Below, piece by piece: positions 6,971 to 15,113 of a stretch of DNA of 34,747 nt. The first letter of the stretch is position 1. Every line of letters starts with the position of its first letter. Below the pieces are notes generated by a model. The model saw only the letters and a program-made list of their open reading frames with translations, made no database searches and was not told where the DNA came from. The DNA comes from an uncultured Cytophagaceae bacterium (GTDB lineage: Bacteria; Bacteroidota; Bacteroidia; Cytophagales; Spirosomataceae), in assembly GCA_903933935.1 (NCBI GenBank), contig CAIZMB010000023.1:1-34747 (forward strand). Direction: 5' to 3'. The position numbers and the translations under genes are program-made.

Positions 6971-9484
6971 TTAATTAGGTTTCTTTAGACTTTCAACATA
7001 TTTCTTTATTTCATCCGTTTTCCAAGGATATACTCGGCCTTGAGAAACATTTCTAGTAGAAAAAACAAATCGACTGGCTACAGGCTCCGCTTGATTTCCC
7101 CACTCATTTCGAATGTAAGTTAAAATAGAGGCTATATCCGCATCTCCCATCGTGGAATGTGCGGGCATCACAGGTAAAATTGCCGGAGCATCATATTTTT
7201 TTCCAGCTACGATCATCGGACCCTCCATCCCATGCAATACTATCAGCGATAGGGTAGTGGCATCCCCCAAAACCCACTCGGAAGCCCTTAATGGCGGTGC
7301 AAATCGGTTGATCCCCTTGCCGTCCACCCCATGGCAACCTGAACAAGTGGCCAAATATTTTTGTCGGCCCTCCGCAAATTGAATTAAAGATTTTTCATCC
7401 AAAAAGCTTTTTGAATCCTTCTGGCTAACCATGGTTTTTTGAGGCCAATGAAACATGTTTTCCAACATGGCCCATTTGTTTTCATCCAAAATTTTATTTT
7501 TCTCTTTGAAAATAGCAGGCATCGCGGCCAATTGGATAGGTTTTAGGTCTTTTCTATTCGGTGCTTGAATTGCTAGTGATGTCAAAAGGACTTTTTCTTT
7601 CCATGTAAAAGGCTCTTTAGAATCAATTTGCGCCAATAAATCTTTTATTTCACTTTCCTTTCCTTTTTTCACCACGGCAGAAGTGATCATTTCTAGCATA
7701 ATTTCTTTGTCGGCCGTAGCTGTGACCCAACTATCCAATGAAATCAAATAGCTTAAAAATTCATATTCTCGATTCCATAAACTACTCATCACTGCATCCC
7801 TAAAAAGGCCTGAGTGTATATGCTGACTTAATAAAATTCCCAGTATTTTTTGTTGGCTTTTAGCGCTGGCCAAATGAACACTTAGGGCTAATTGGACCGC
7901 CTCAGTGGGTTTCGCTCGCTGTGCGATGGATACTAGTTTGTCGTCTAATGCGGCAGTGGGCGTATTGGGTTTTTGGCCCAACAAGCGTAAGGCATTAGTT
8001 TTAATTAGGCTGTTCTCATCTAAAATCAATGAGCTTAGAAATTCTGTATCAGCAGCTTGTAGTCCTTCCAATGTCCACAAGGCATGTAAACGGCCTAAAG
8101 TAGACGCATTCTTTTTGACTGCTTTTTTCAGCTCAGGGATCAGTGATTTGTCCTGACTTTCAATGAGTAGCCTTTGAGCAATATCCCGATAAAAACCATC
8201 TGGATTACTTAAATATGAAATCAATGTTGGACCACTGGCTTGCTGTAAAGGGTGAACTTTTTTGACATTTTTGCCCTTAGGAACGATGCGCCAAATTCTT
8301 CCCATGTGAATGGGCGCGTCCAATTTTCTTTTAAGATTTTGTTCTTTTAAATAGGGGGTCATATAAGAACCGTGCTGAATGATTCCGTGGTACATATCCG
8401 CTATATACAACGCGCCATCAGGTCCCAAAGCCATTTGCGTCGGCCTGAAACGCTCGTCGGTAGAAGCTAAAAATTCGCGTTGTGGATTTGGGTCATAGGC
8501 CTGTAAAATTCCATTTTTTTCAGTGACCACATTGCGCTTGATTAAATTACCCGCAGGCTCACAAACCAAGGCATTGCCGTAATATTGGGTAGGAAAAAGT
8601 GTACTTCTTAAAACCAAGGGGGAGCAGGCGGCTGTAAATTCCCTGAGCCTTCCTTTCTTGTCCAAAGTGCCCTCAATATATCCTCTGTTGATGGCTGGAT
8701 TTGAACGGATTGGATAAATTCTTCGATCGGTGGTTAAGCCATGATCAATCCCGGAACTGATGCTGTGATTTTTATTTCGAGTAATGCTGTTGGCCGGCAC
8801 TAAATCGGCATGTAATTGCGACCAATTATAATTGTAAAATAACCTTCCTTGGTCATCATGACTCATGCCCCATTGGCCCCTAAATTCAGTACTATCTCGC
8901 TGCCATTTCCCCTCCATGAGGCGATAGCGAAGCCTAGATTTTACATTGTAATACCAGTTGTCCAAATTTAAAAGAAGCCCATTATCCGAATGTTCTGGCG
9001 CTCCATTTTTTGCATAAGTTGAATCTAACAGAACTTTTGTATCGGCTTTTAAGTCGCCATTGGTATCTTGTGTCAACCAAAGCGCTTTATTTTCTGAAAT
9101 CAATGCCCCGCCCTTAATGAGTCCTAAAGCCCTAGGAAGAATCAATCCATCTAAATAAATGGTGCTTTTGTCCATCACCCCATCGCCATCTTGATCTTCT
9201 AAAATAGAAATCCTGCCCGATTTCTCAACCTCTCCTTTGCCAGCAATATCCGGCATAAATCCGCGCATCTCTACGACCCATAATCTTCCGTCTCCATCAA
9301 AGCTCATGGCCACCGGTTCTTGGACCATGGGCTCTGAGGCGACTAATTCGATCGTAAATCCAGGCTCTATTTTAAACGTTGATTTTTCCTGAGCGGGCGT
9401 TCTCACTGGAGATATATCCCATTCATTGCTCCTTGGAATTTGAGCACAACATAAAACAAATGCAAGGAACAGAAATACTCTCAT
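6971..9484 (-). CDS. Membrane-bound dehydrogenase-like protein: beta-propeller, HEAT repeats, cytochrome c (PVC-type heme domain)
   Basis: This 837-aa exported protein has a signal peptide at 1-15 (LFLAFVLCCAQ; C12/C13 could also suggest a lipoprotein). A propeller of the dehydrogenase-like DUF7133/GSDH type follows (about 35-400) and contains calcium-loop-like DQDGDGVMD. Helical HEAT-like repeats cover about 410-640. The C-terminal cytochrome c domain has the heme-binding CSGCH at 714-718, with M773 in VMPAH as the probable axial ligand. Such proteins are common in Planctomycetes, Verrucomicrobia and Bacteroidota and are thought to pass electrons from sugar oxidation to the respiratory chain; this role is not proven. 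Its place between an exported Gfo/Idh enzyme (18 bp upstream) and an exported isomerase-like enzyme (8 bp downstream) supports a periplasmic redox role. Confidence 0.9.
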   Translation of the reverse strand: MRVFLFLAFVLCCAQIPRSNEWDISPVRTPAQEKSTFKIEPGFTIELVASEPMVQEPVAMSFDGDGRLWVVEMRGFMPDIAGKGEVEKSGRISILEDQDGDGVMDKSTIYLDGLILPRALGLIKGGALISENKALWLTQDTNGDLKADTKVLLDSTYAKNGAPEHSDNGLLLNLDNWYYNVKSRLRYRLMEGKWQRDSTEFRGQWGMSHDDQGRLFYNYNWSQLHADLVPANSITRNKNHSISSGIDHGLTTDRRIYPIRSNPAINRGYIEGTLDKKGRLREFTAACSPLVLRSTLFPTQYYGNALVCEPAGNLIKRNVVTEKNGILQAYDPNPQREFLASTDERFRPTQMALGPDGALYIADMYHGIIQHGSYMTPYLKEQNLKRKLDAPIHMGRIWRIVPKGKNVKKVHPLQQASGPTLISYLSNPDGFYRDIAQRLLIESQDKSLIPELKKAVKKNASTLGRLHALWTLEGLQAADTEFLSSLILDENSLIKTNALRLLGQKPNTPTAALDDKLVSIAQRAKPTEAVQLALSVHLASAKSQQKILGILLSQHIHSGLFRDAVMSSLWNREYEFLSYLISLDSWVTATADKEIMLEMITSAVVKKGKESEIKDLLAQIDSKEPFTWKEKVLLTSLAIQAPNRKDLKPIQLAAMPAIFKEKNKILDENKWAMLENMFHWPQKTMVSQKDSKSFLDEKSLIQFAEGRQKYLATCSGCHGVDGKGINRFAPPLRASEWVLGDATTLSLIVLHGMEGPMIVAGKKYDAPAILPVMPAHSTMGDADIASILTYIRNEWGNQAEPVASRFVFSTRNVSQGRVYPWKTDEIKKYVESLKKPN

Positions 9485-9502
9485 GTTAAAATCTAAATCT
9501 GT

Positions 9503-10879
9503 TTAGAATCCTTTGACTTCCCAACCTTTGCGATAGGTTCTCTTTAAAAACTTTTCTGCCGCTGGATAATTAGGGAATTTCATTTTTGCTGAATCCCAAG
9601 TTAACAATTGGTCCGGTACGCGAATCGCAATCGTTCCTAATAAAACAGCTTCCGCCATAGGTCCCGATTGTGCAAAATGCGACTCGGTTTTTTCACCTCC
9701 CAAACAGGCATCCACAAAATGATGGTAATGATTTCGCTCAGCCAATGTCGGTATTTTCACCTCTTTTGGTGTACCAAAAGGAATGTACACAGGCATTTTT
9801 CCATGCGGAATTAATAATGCGCCCTCCGTTCCGATCAACATCGCAGATTCAGCCGGATATTCTCCACCCTTATATAAATCCATGACTTCTTTCGGCGGAT
9901 AAAACTCGCCATCAAACCATTCTAATTGGAGTGTATCCTTTTCTGTCATCGCATTGCCCGGAAATTGCCATGTAATATGATTTCCCTGTGGCCATGTATC
10001 TGCACGACGCTCAGGTGAATTTTGCCATGATTTTTGAACCTCAGCTACGACTGAAATTGGAGGTTTCATATCCAAGCCTTTCCAAACCGCATCAAAAATA
10101 TGGCAACCAATATCTCCAGACCAACCGGTTCCAAAATCTTGCCAAGTTCTCCAAATAGCTGAATGGTAAATATCGGGTGCATATGGCCTTACCGGCGCCG
10201 TTCCTATCCACTGATCCCAATGTAAATGCGAAGGAACTTCTTGTCCTTGTGCAGGTCTAGGACCCACTAATCGGTATTTAGCTACTGCTCCAGGCCGATT
10301 CGAACATAAATAAGCATGTTTCACCTTGCCTATGAGGCCTTGCTTGATCATAATTACCCCGGTTCTGTCGCCCATCGTAGAAGCAATTTGAGTTCCTAGT
10401 TGGGTCGTAACACCTGCTTTTACCGCTTCTTTGGTTAATGCACGCACCTCCGCCACATCATGGCACATAGGCTTTTGACAATACACATGTTTTTTATTTC
10501 GGATCGCCTGCACCGCAATCGCATAGTGATTATGATCCGGCACGGTTACATTCACCGAATCAATGTTGTCCTGCTCCGCTTTTAATAATTCACGGTAATC
10601 GGTATAAGTTCTGGCGCCTGGACACAAGTCCGCAGCACGTTTTAGATTTTTTTCATCTACATCACAAAGAGCGACGATCTCGACCGAAGCATGTTTTTTG
10701 AATTGTTGCAAATCGCCCCATCCCATCCCACCTACACCTATGGCCGCATGTCTTAGTTTTGTGCCCGCCGGTATTTTAGCAGCCGCTTCATTCGTAAATA
10801 ATAAAGGACCCGCTATGGCTGCCGTAGCCGCCTTGATCATAAATTCTCTCCGAGAATTTGCTTGTACTTTGTTTTTCAT
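9503..10879 (-). CDS. Tat-exported Gfo/Idh/MocA family oxidoreductase
   Basis: This 458-aa protein opens with a Tat signal (SRREFMIKAATAAIAGPLL, about 9-27). The Rossmann motif GVGGMG is at 48-53, then PDHNH at 114-118 and the catalytic-lysine motif QKP at 135-137. GDIGCHIFDA carries H260 and D263, equivalent to the family's catalytic acid/base region. The C-terminus ends KRTYRKGWEVKGF, typical of the Bacteroidota-type C-terminal domain. The family oxidises or reduces sugars and polyols with tightly bound NAD(P); exported members such as Zymomonas glucose-fructose oxidoreductase keep the cofactor bound. It is operonic with the ceramidase-like gene upstream (25-bp gap) and the cytochrome c fusion downstream (18 bp). 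The substrate is unknown. Confidence 0.92.
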   Translation of the reverse strand: MKNKVQANSRREFMIKAATAAIAGPLLFTNEAAAKIPAGTKLRHAAIGVGGMGWGDLQQFKKHASVEIVALCDVDEKNLKRAADLCPGARTYTDYRELLKAEQDNIDSVNVTVPDHNHYAIAVQAIRNKKHVYCQKPMCHDVAEVRALTKEAVKAGVTTQLGTQIASTMGDRTGVIMIKQGLIGKVKHAYLCSNRPGAVAKYRLVGPRPAQGQEVPSHLHWDQWIGTAPVRPYAPDIYHSAIWRTWQDFGTGWSGDIGCHIFDAVWKGLDMKPPISVVAEVQKSWQNSPERRADTWPQGNHITWQFPGNAMTEKDTLQLEWFDGEFYPPKEVMDLYKGGEYPAESAMLIGTEGALLIPHGKMPVYIPFGTPKEVKIPTLAERNHYHHFVDACLGGEKTESHFAQSGPMAEAVLLGTIAIRVPDQLLTWDSAKMKFPNYPAAEKFLKRTYRKGWEVKGF

Positions 10880-10904
10880 AGGTTTAGGTTTTTGAATCTG
10901 TAAT

Positions 10905-12242
10905 TTATTTTATTTTTTTTAGAGTTAAGTAAATCGCCGCCATGATTTTTTCTTCAATGTCCTTTTCAAAAGGTCCTGGCATACCATAATAGATCATGCT
11001 TGAATCTGCTTCATATCCGCCTTCTTTTAAAACGCGTTCCGAAGGAATATAGCACATGACCTCATTGCTATATCCGGCAACAAAAATATTTTTATTAGGA
11101 AATTCTTTCTTGGTCCTCAACGAATAATCAACGACCACTTCGCCACCCAAGGCAATCATTCTGAATTCATTTCCTAGCCGAATTCCTTGGATCGGGTAGG
11201 TGTAAGTTTCGGTATTCCAACCTTTATTATAGGCCTCCAACATCAATTTGGCCCTTCTTTGGATAAACTTATCCGGACTCTGTAAGTCTTTTTGATAATC
11301 AGCCACCGGCACTTTTTTGAATTTCAATGGGATGGTACTGAAATAGGATTGAAGCTCATTTTTTATGGGCTTCACATCTTTTGAGTGGACCAAATTGACC
11401 ACTTGGTCTGCTAGGCTATTTCCATGTTTGATCGCAAGCTCCACTGTTCCGCGGGGTTCTGGGTTTTGATCCCCAGCACAACCTAAAATAAAAAATGCAG
11501 TAGCGGTAGGAATTTTTTTCTCAATGTCAATTTGCGCAAAACCCGCATAATCTCCATTGATTAAATAATTATTCCCCATCAAGGTGGTATTGTGACACGC
11601 ATAGCCAAATAAAACTGCCTTAATTTCACCCGATGAATTCATAAATTTCAAGACAGGAACATCGTGATCTATTGGGCCGGGAAGGTTAATGCCATTTTTC
11701 TGGGCGGCCAAAGCCCTTCGATTAATGGCAAAGTCGGCCGATGTATGTCCCACAAATACCTGCATAGGTTCCTGATGCTCATAGGCATTGACAATCACAG
11801 TCACTAATTTGTCAACCAAAACTTGCGTGTATTCCGAAACGATTTTTTGGTCCTCTGGGCTATATTGTGAAATGACACTTAAAGATGGCCATATCATAGG
11901 TCCAGAATGTGTATGTGATGAATTGAACATGAGTTGGCGCCTCTCGATCCCCAATTTCCCCTGAATTTTTTCAGCCACCTCCTCAGAAACCTGATGCGAA
12001 AGCCCTAATAAATCCGTGGTCACGATGATCATCTTCTCCTGCTTATTGGATAGTACCAGCGCCTTTGCCCATAAATCATGTAAAACTCCTTCGGAGGGCT
12101 TATCGCGATTCGCATAGCCCGTCATAAATGCGGGGGATTTGGGTGTAATGTTGATTTTGGCAATACCCACTTGCATCACCGACTGCGAAATACAATTGCC
12201 TATTGTCGCTAAATAAAGAAAAAATATAAGCCTTATTTTCAT
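10905..12242 (-). CDS. Neutral/alkaline ceramidase-like (N-terminal domain) secreted hydrolase
   Basis: This 445-aa protein has a signal peptide (IFFLYLATIGNCISQ) and then matches the N-terminal catalytic domain of neutral ceramidases. VGIAKINITP opens the domain, SSHTHSGP carries H110 and H112, and GYACHNTTL carries H217. GGEVVVDYS (E368) and GYSNEVMCYIPS (Y391/Y398) follow, which correspond in order to the zinc ligands of bacterial ceramidase. Full ceramidases are about 650 residues or more; this one lacks the C-terminal Ig-like domain. In Bacteroidota such short members are frequent beside sugar genes, and the true substrate may not be ceramide. Its ATG overlaps the TGA of the propeller gene by four bases (ATGA). 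Confidence 0.85.
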   Translation of the reverse strand: MKIRLIFFLYLATIGNCISQSVMQVGIAKINITPKSPAFMTGYANRDKPSEGVLHDLWAKALVLSNKQEKMIIVTTDLLGLSHQVSEEVAEKIQGKLGIERRQLMFNSSHTHSGPMIWPSLSVISQYSPEDQKIVSEYTQVLVDKLVTVIVNAYEHQEPMQVFVGHTSADFAINRRALAAQKNGINLPGPIDHDVPVLKFMNSSGEIKAVLFGYACHNTTLMGNNYLINGDYAGFAQIDIEKKIPTATAFFILGCAGDQNPEPRGTVELAIKHGNSLADQVVNLVHSKDVKPIKNELQSYFSTIPLKFKKVPVADYQKDLQSPDKFIQRRAKLMLEAYNKGWNTETYTYPIQGIRLGNEFRMIALGGEVVVDYSLRTKKEFPNKNIFVAGYSNEVMCYIPSERVLKEGGYEADSSMIYYGMPGPFEKDIEEKIMAAIYLTLKKIK

Positions 12243-13516
12243 GCTTCTAGTTTGATTTTGATTAAATCCGTAACGGTCCGACCTTTTCTATTAATTCTAG
12301 CCAAGGTATAAACATTGCCCAAGGTATCTAAAGCAATTGAATTTACATACAGGGGCCTGTCACCATTTTCATAAAAAATAGCACCATGATCACGGTAGGT
12401 ATTTGTCGGAATCTCATAAGTGACTAAATGCAAATTTTCTAATCCTTTAGCTGCGCCTTTGGCGATGGATTTTTCTCCCTCAATCCTTTTCCCATTTTCA
12501 TAAATGGGTCCGCCGGTTAAATAATAAATGGTTTTCCCATCAGGCCCCAACGCAAATCCTAAATAGCCGTAACTGAATTGGTCGAAAAATCCTGATTTTT
12601 TTGAAGGCAGAGAAGTGATGCGATCGACAATTTCGACGGTTTGTGCCTTTGGGTCAAACTTAAATAAGTAACCGGAATTTCCATGAACGCCATAGGCTAC
12701 ATGTTCAGGGGCATACCAAAAGATTTGTCGCCAATGATATCCCATCGTTCCCGGTAATGTAGGATCGTATTTTCCAAAATAATCCAAACGTAAATGAACT
12801 CGGTCTAATGCGCTTATTTTCATTTCAAAAGGATTCATATAAAATATGTCTCCTTCGATGGTCGTATAATAACAAAAACCCGTGTCATCGTCGACGACCA
12901 GCGACCGACATAACGAACGAAAATCGATTCCAGGCGTTCCTGCTTCCCCATTTCCTGAAATCTTGTCCAATAGTGTTAGCTTTTTTTCGTTGACCTGGTA
13001 GCAGAAAAATTGTCCCGTGGGCCAAGTAATACCAAAGATATTTCCTCTCTGAGTATCCATCACCATCGTGACCACACCCTCTCCATTTGGGATCATGGCT
13101 AAATCGGCAAAGGACTCCTCTTGTAAATCATAGGATAGGATATGACCTCCTGGATATAAATCAAAACCATCCGGCGCCTGCTCCGGAAGGCGATCCATCC
13201 CATCTATAAGTTGGTAATATCCGACATGGGTAGAAAAGTACAGTTTGTTTTGAAATTCATAAAATAAGACATGACTCTTTCCTTGGGCGATGCTTTTTTG
13301 ACCTCCCTCCCCACAAAGGACGCTTAGGTCACCTAGGAATTTAATCTCTTCTTTAATGGGATCGAACCGAAACATTTGACCGCCCACATCAATTTGATCG
13401 GACGACAATACATAATATAAACGTCCATCGCTCGCCACCGACATGGCATTATAGGTATCGTGCGCTTCTAAAAAGCCCGAATCAAAACAGGATGCAATCA
13501 ATGGGCTTTGTATCAT
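12239..13516 (-). CDS. Uncharacterised beta-propeller-like protein
   Basis: I do not recognise a named family for this 425-aa protein. The sequence has repeated strand-rich blocks of the type LYYV, LYFSTHVGYYQL, HILSYDLQEES, NIFGITWPTGQFFCYQV, GDIFYMNPF, GYLFKFDPK and TIYYLTGGPIY. About six or seven such blocks, spaced 50-60 residues apart, suggest a beta-propeller of the SMP-30/lactonase or quinoprotein-like kind. No signal peptide is visible, so it is probably cytoplasmic, unlike most of its operon partners. It is locked between the DegT-type gene and the ceramidase-like gene by four-base ATGA overlaps on both sides, which argues that its product is needed together with theirs. It might be a lactonase, an isomerase or a binding protein; no function is claimed. 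Confidence 0.82.
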   Translation of the reverse strand: MIQSPLIASCFDSGFLEAHDTYNAMSVASDGRLYYVLSSDQIDVGGQMFRFDPIKEEIKFLGDLSVLCGEGGQKSIAQGKSHVLFYEFQNKLYFSTHVGYYQLIDGMDRLPEQAPDGFDLYPGGHILSYDLQEESFADLAMIPNGEGVVTMVMDTQRGNIFGITWPTGQFFCYQVNEKKLTLLDKISGNGEAGTPGIDFRSLCRSLVVDDDTGFCYYTTIEGDIFYMNPFEMKISALDRVHLRLDYFGKYDPTLPGTMGYHWRQIFWYAPEHVAYGVHGNSGYLFKFDPKAQTVEIVDRITSLPSKKSGFFDQFSYGYLGFALGPDGKTIYYLTGGPIYENGKRIEGEKSIAKGAAKGLENLHLVTYEIPTNTYRDHGAIFYENGDRPLYVNSIALDTLGNVYTLARINRKGRTVTDLIKIKLEA

Positions 13517-14877
13517 TGGAGCTTCTTCTTAATTTCATCTGCATGTGTATGGATGCGCTGGATCGCTTGGAAAATTAAATCCATATCGTTTTTGGAACCC
13601 AAAAGCATATTCTGTGTAAACCAAACCGCCTCATTACATAAGGTGTCATTTAAGGGACATTGGTTCTGCTCCATATAAGTGGCATAATTCAGTTCACCCG
13701 AATGGTACATCTTTTTGAAATTGACCGATTCAAACGTCTGCTTTAAAAACGGTTGCGTATTTAATGCCGTATATCCACCCATGCAAGGAACTCCTTCAGC
13801 GTCTAATGCTTTTAAAAATTGGGCTCTAGACAAACCTTTGAAGGCTGTTTGGTCATATCGAAAGGGATATAAATGGTAAGCTGCTTTGGTTACTTCCGGG
13901 TATAAACGCAAAATATGTATGCCTGGTATTGTTTTTAATAAGGAAGTCAAATAATTCGCATTTTGATTTCTCGTTTCCGTTTGCGCTTCCAATCGGGTTA
14001 ATTGGGCCAGGCCAATCGCCGCTTGATATTCTGAGAATCTCAATTTGTTTGCTTGCATTTGACTCCCGGCCGTCACAGATCCAGTGGATATTCCATAAGG
14101 TAATCCTAAATTATGATAGGAATAACAGGCATCCATAAAAGCATCATCGTCACTGATGATAGCGCCACCTTCACCGATGGCAATATTTTTTGAGTTTTGA
14201 AAACTATAGCAACCAGCTTTTCCAAACGTGCCTACTTTTTGATGATTTATTTCAGCTAAGGGAGCTTGGCATGTATCTTCAATCACGATTAGCTGGTGCT
14301 TTTTAGCGATATCCATGATGCGGATCATATCAGAGGGAAGACCTAAAATATGGACAGGCATGATGGCTTTTGTTCTTTTAGTGATTTTAGCTTCGATTTT
14401 TGAGGGATCCATTTGGAAAGTCGTCGGATCTACATCCACAAAAATGGGGATAGCGCCATTCGCTAAAATGGATTGTATGGTAGCGATGAACGTATAAGGA
14501 GTAACAATGACCTCGTCACCAGCGTTAATTTGGGATTGGTGTAGTGCAATGATCAGTGCGTTCGTTCCATTAACCACTGTTATACACCTTTTGGAACCGA
14601 TCAATTTTGCCCAAGCCTGTTCGAATTGGATGACTGTTTTTGATCTGGACCAAACACCGCTTCGCATCACGTCTAATAGGATTTTTTCGTCTTTCTCTGC
14701 ATCCCAAATAGGCCATTTAATCCATTGGCCAGGATTTATGGTTTTCTCTCCGCCTAAAATAAATGGCTTATTGGATTTTTTTGAAATGATCGAAAAATTC
14801 GATTTTGATAAAATTCCTGCATTTAAACTTAGAATTGATGCTTTTTTTATAAAATCTCTTCTTTTGGCATTTTTCAT
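13513..14877 (-). CDS. DegT/DnrJ/EryC1/StrS family PLP aminotransferase-like protein with a Tat-type N-terminus
   Basis: This 454-aa protein contains a complete DegT/StrS sugar aminotransferase fold. NGTNALIIAL (about 103-112) would bind the PLP phosphate, D201 in IEDTCQA contacts the PLP ring nitrogen, and K230 in YSFQNSKNIAIGEGGAI is the Schiff-base lysine. The family transfers an amino group to nucleotide-linked keto sugars. The oddity is the N-terminus KRRDFIKKASILSLNAGIL, a good twin-arginine motif plus a hydrophobic stretch ahead of the enzyme (which begins about residue 38). The start is well supported: it is the first gene of the operon and no other ATG precedes the domain at a normal distance. 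It may act on free keto sugars in the periplasm, or be an aldolase/dehydratase-like relative. Its TGA overlaps the next ATG. Confidence 0.9.
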   Translation of the reverse strand: MKNAKRRDFIKKASILSLNAGILSKSNFSIISKKSNKPFILGGEKTINPGQWIKWPIWDAEKDEKILLDVMRSGVWSRSKTVIQFEQAWAKLIGSKRCITVVNGTNALIIALHQSQINAGDEVIVTPYTFIATIQSILANGAIPIFVDVDPTTFQMDPSKIEAKITKRTKAIMPVHILGLPSDMIRIMDIAKKHQLIVIEDTCQAPLAEINHQKVGTFGKAGCYSFQNSKNIAIGEGGAIISDDDAFMDACYSYHNLGLPYGISTGSVTAGSQMQANKLRFSEYQAAIGLAQLTRLEAQTETRNQNANYLTSLLKTIPGIHILRLYPEVTKAAYHLYPFRYDQTAFKGLSRAQFLKALDAEGVPCMGGYTALNTQPFLKQTFESVNFKKMYHSGELNYATYMEQNQCPLNDTLCNEAVWFTQNMLLGSKNDMDLIFQAIQRIHTHADEIKKKLQ

Positions 14878-15113
14878 TTTAATCTTTTCATTTTATATAA
14901 TCAACAAAGAATATCAATTTTTTCATAGGCTCAATAGTGTATTTAGACCAATGCATACTTATATATACATTAACATACAGCAAAATAAATTTATTGATAA
15001 TTTAAGATTTATTTATACAAATGTTGTTGTTTTTGAATTTTTCTGATTTTAAATTGCACCCTATTAAAAAATTACGTTTATTATTTTATCATTTTACTTA
15101 AACTATCTTACAC
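14878..15113. promoter_or_regulatory. AT-rich divergent promoter region between the minus-strand operon and SusC
   Basis: These 236 bp separate two divergent operons and hold no credible gene. The best plus-strand match to a Bacteroidota -7 box is TACGTTTA at 15073-15080 (one mismatch), with a TTG at 15054-15056 only 16 bp upstream, which is short. It would give a leader of about 26 bases before the SusC ATG. No convincing minus-strand box was found. No long inverted repeat was seen that would mark an operator. Confidence 0.4.

Noticed and set aside
14507-15046. 179-codon open frame on the plus strand before SusC
   Set aside because: It lies mostly antisense to the well-supported DegT-type gene, has no recognisable domain, and its end is AT-rich intergenic DNA.
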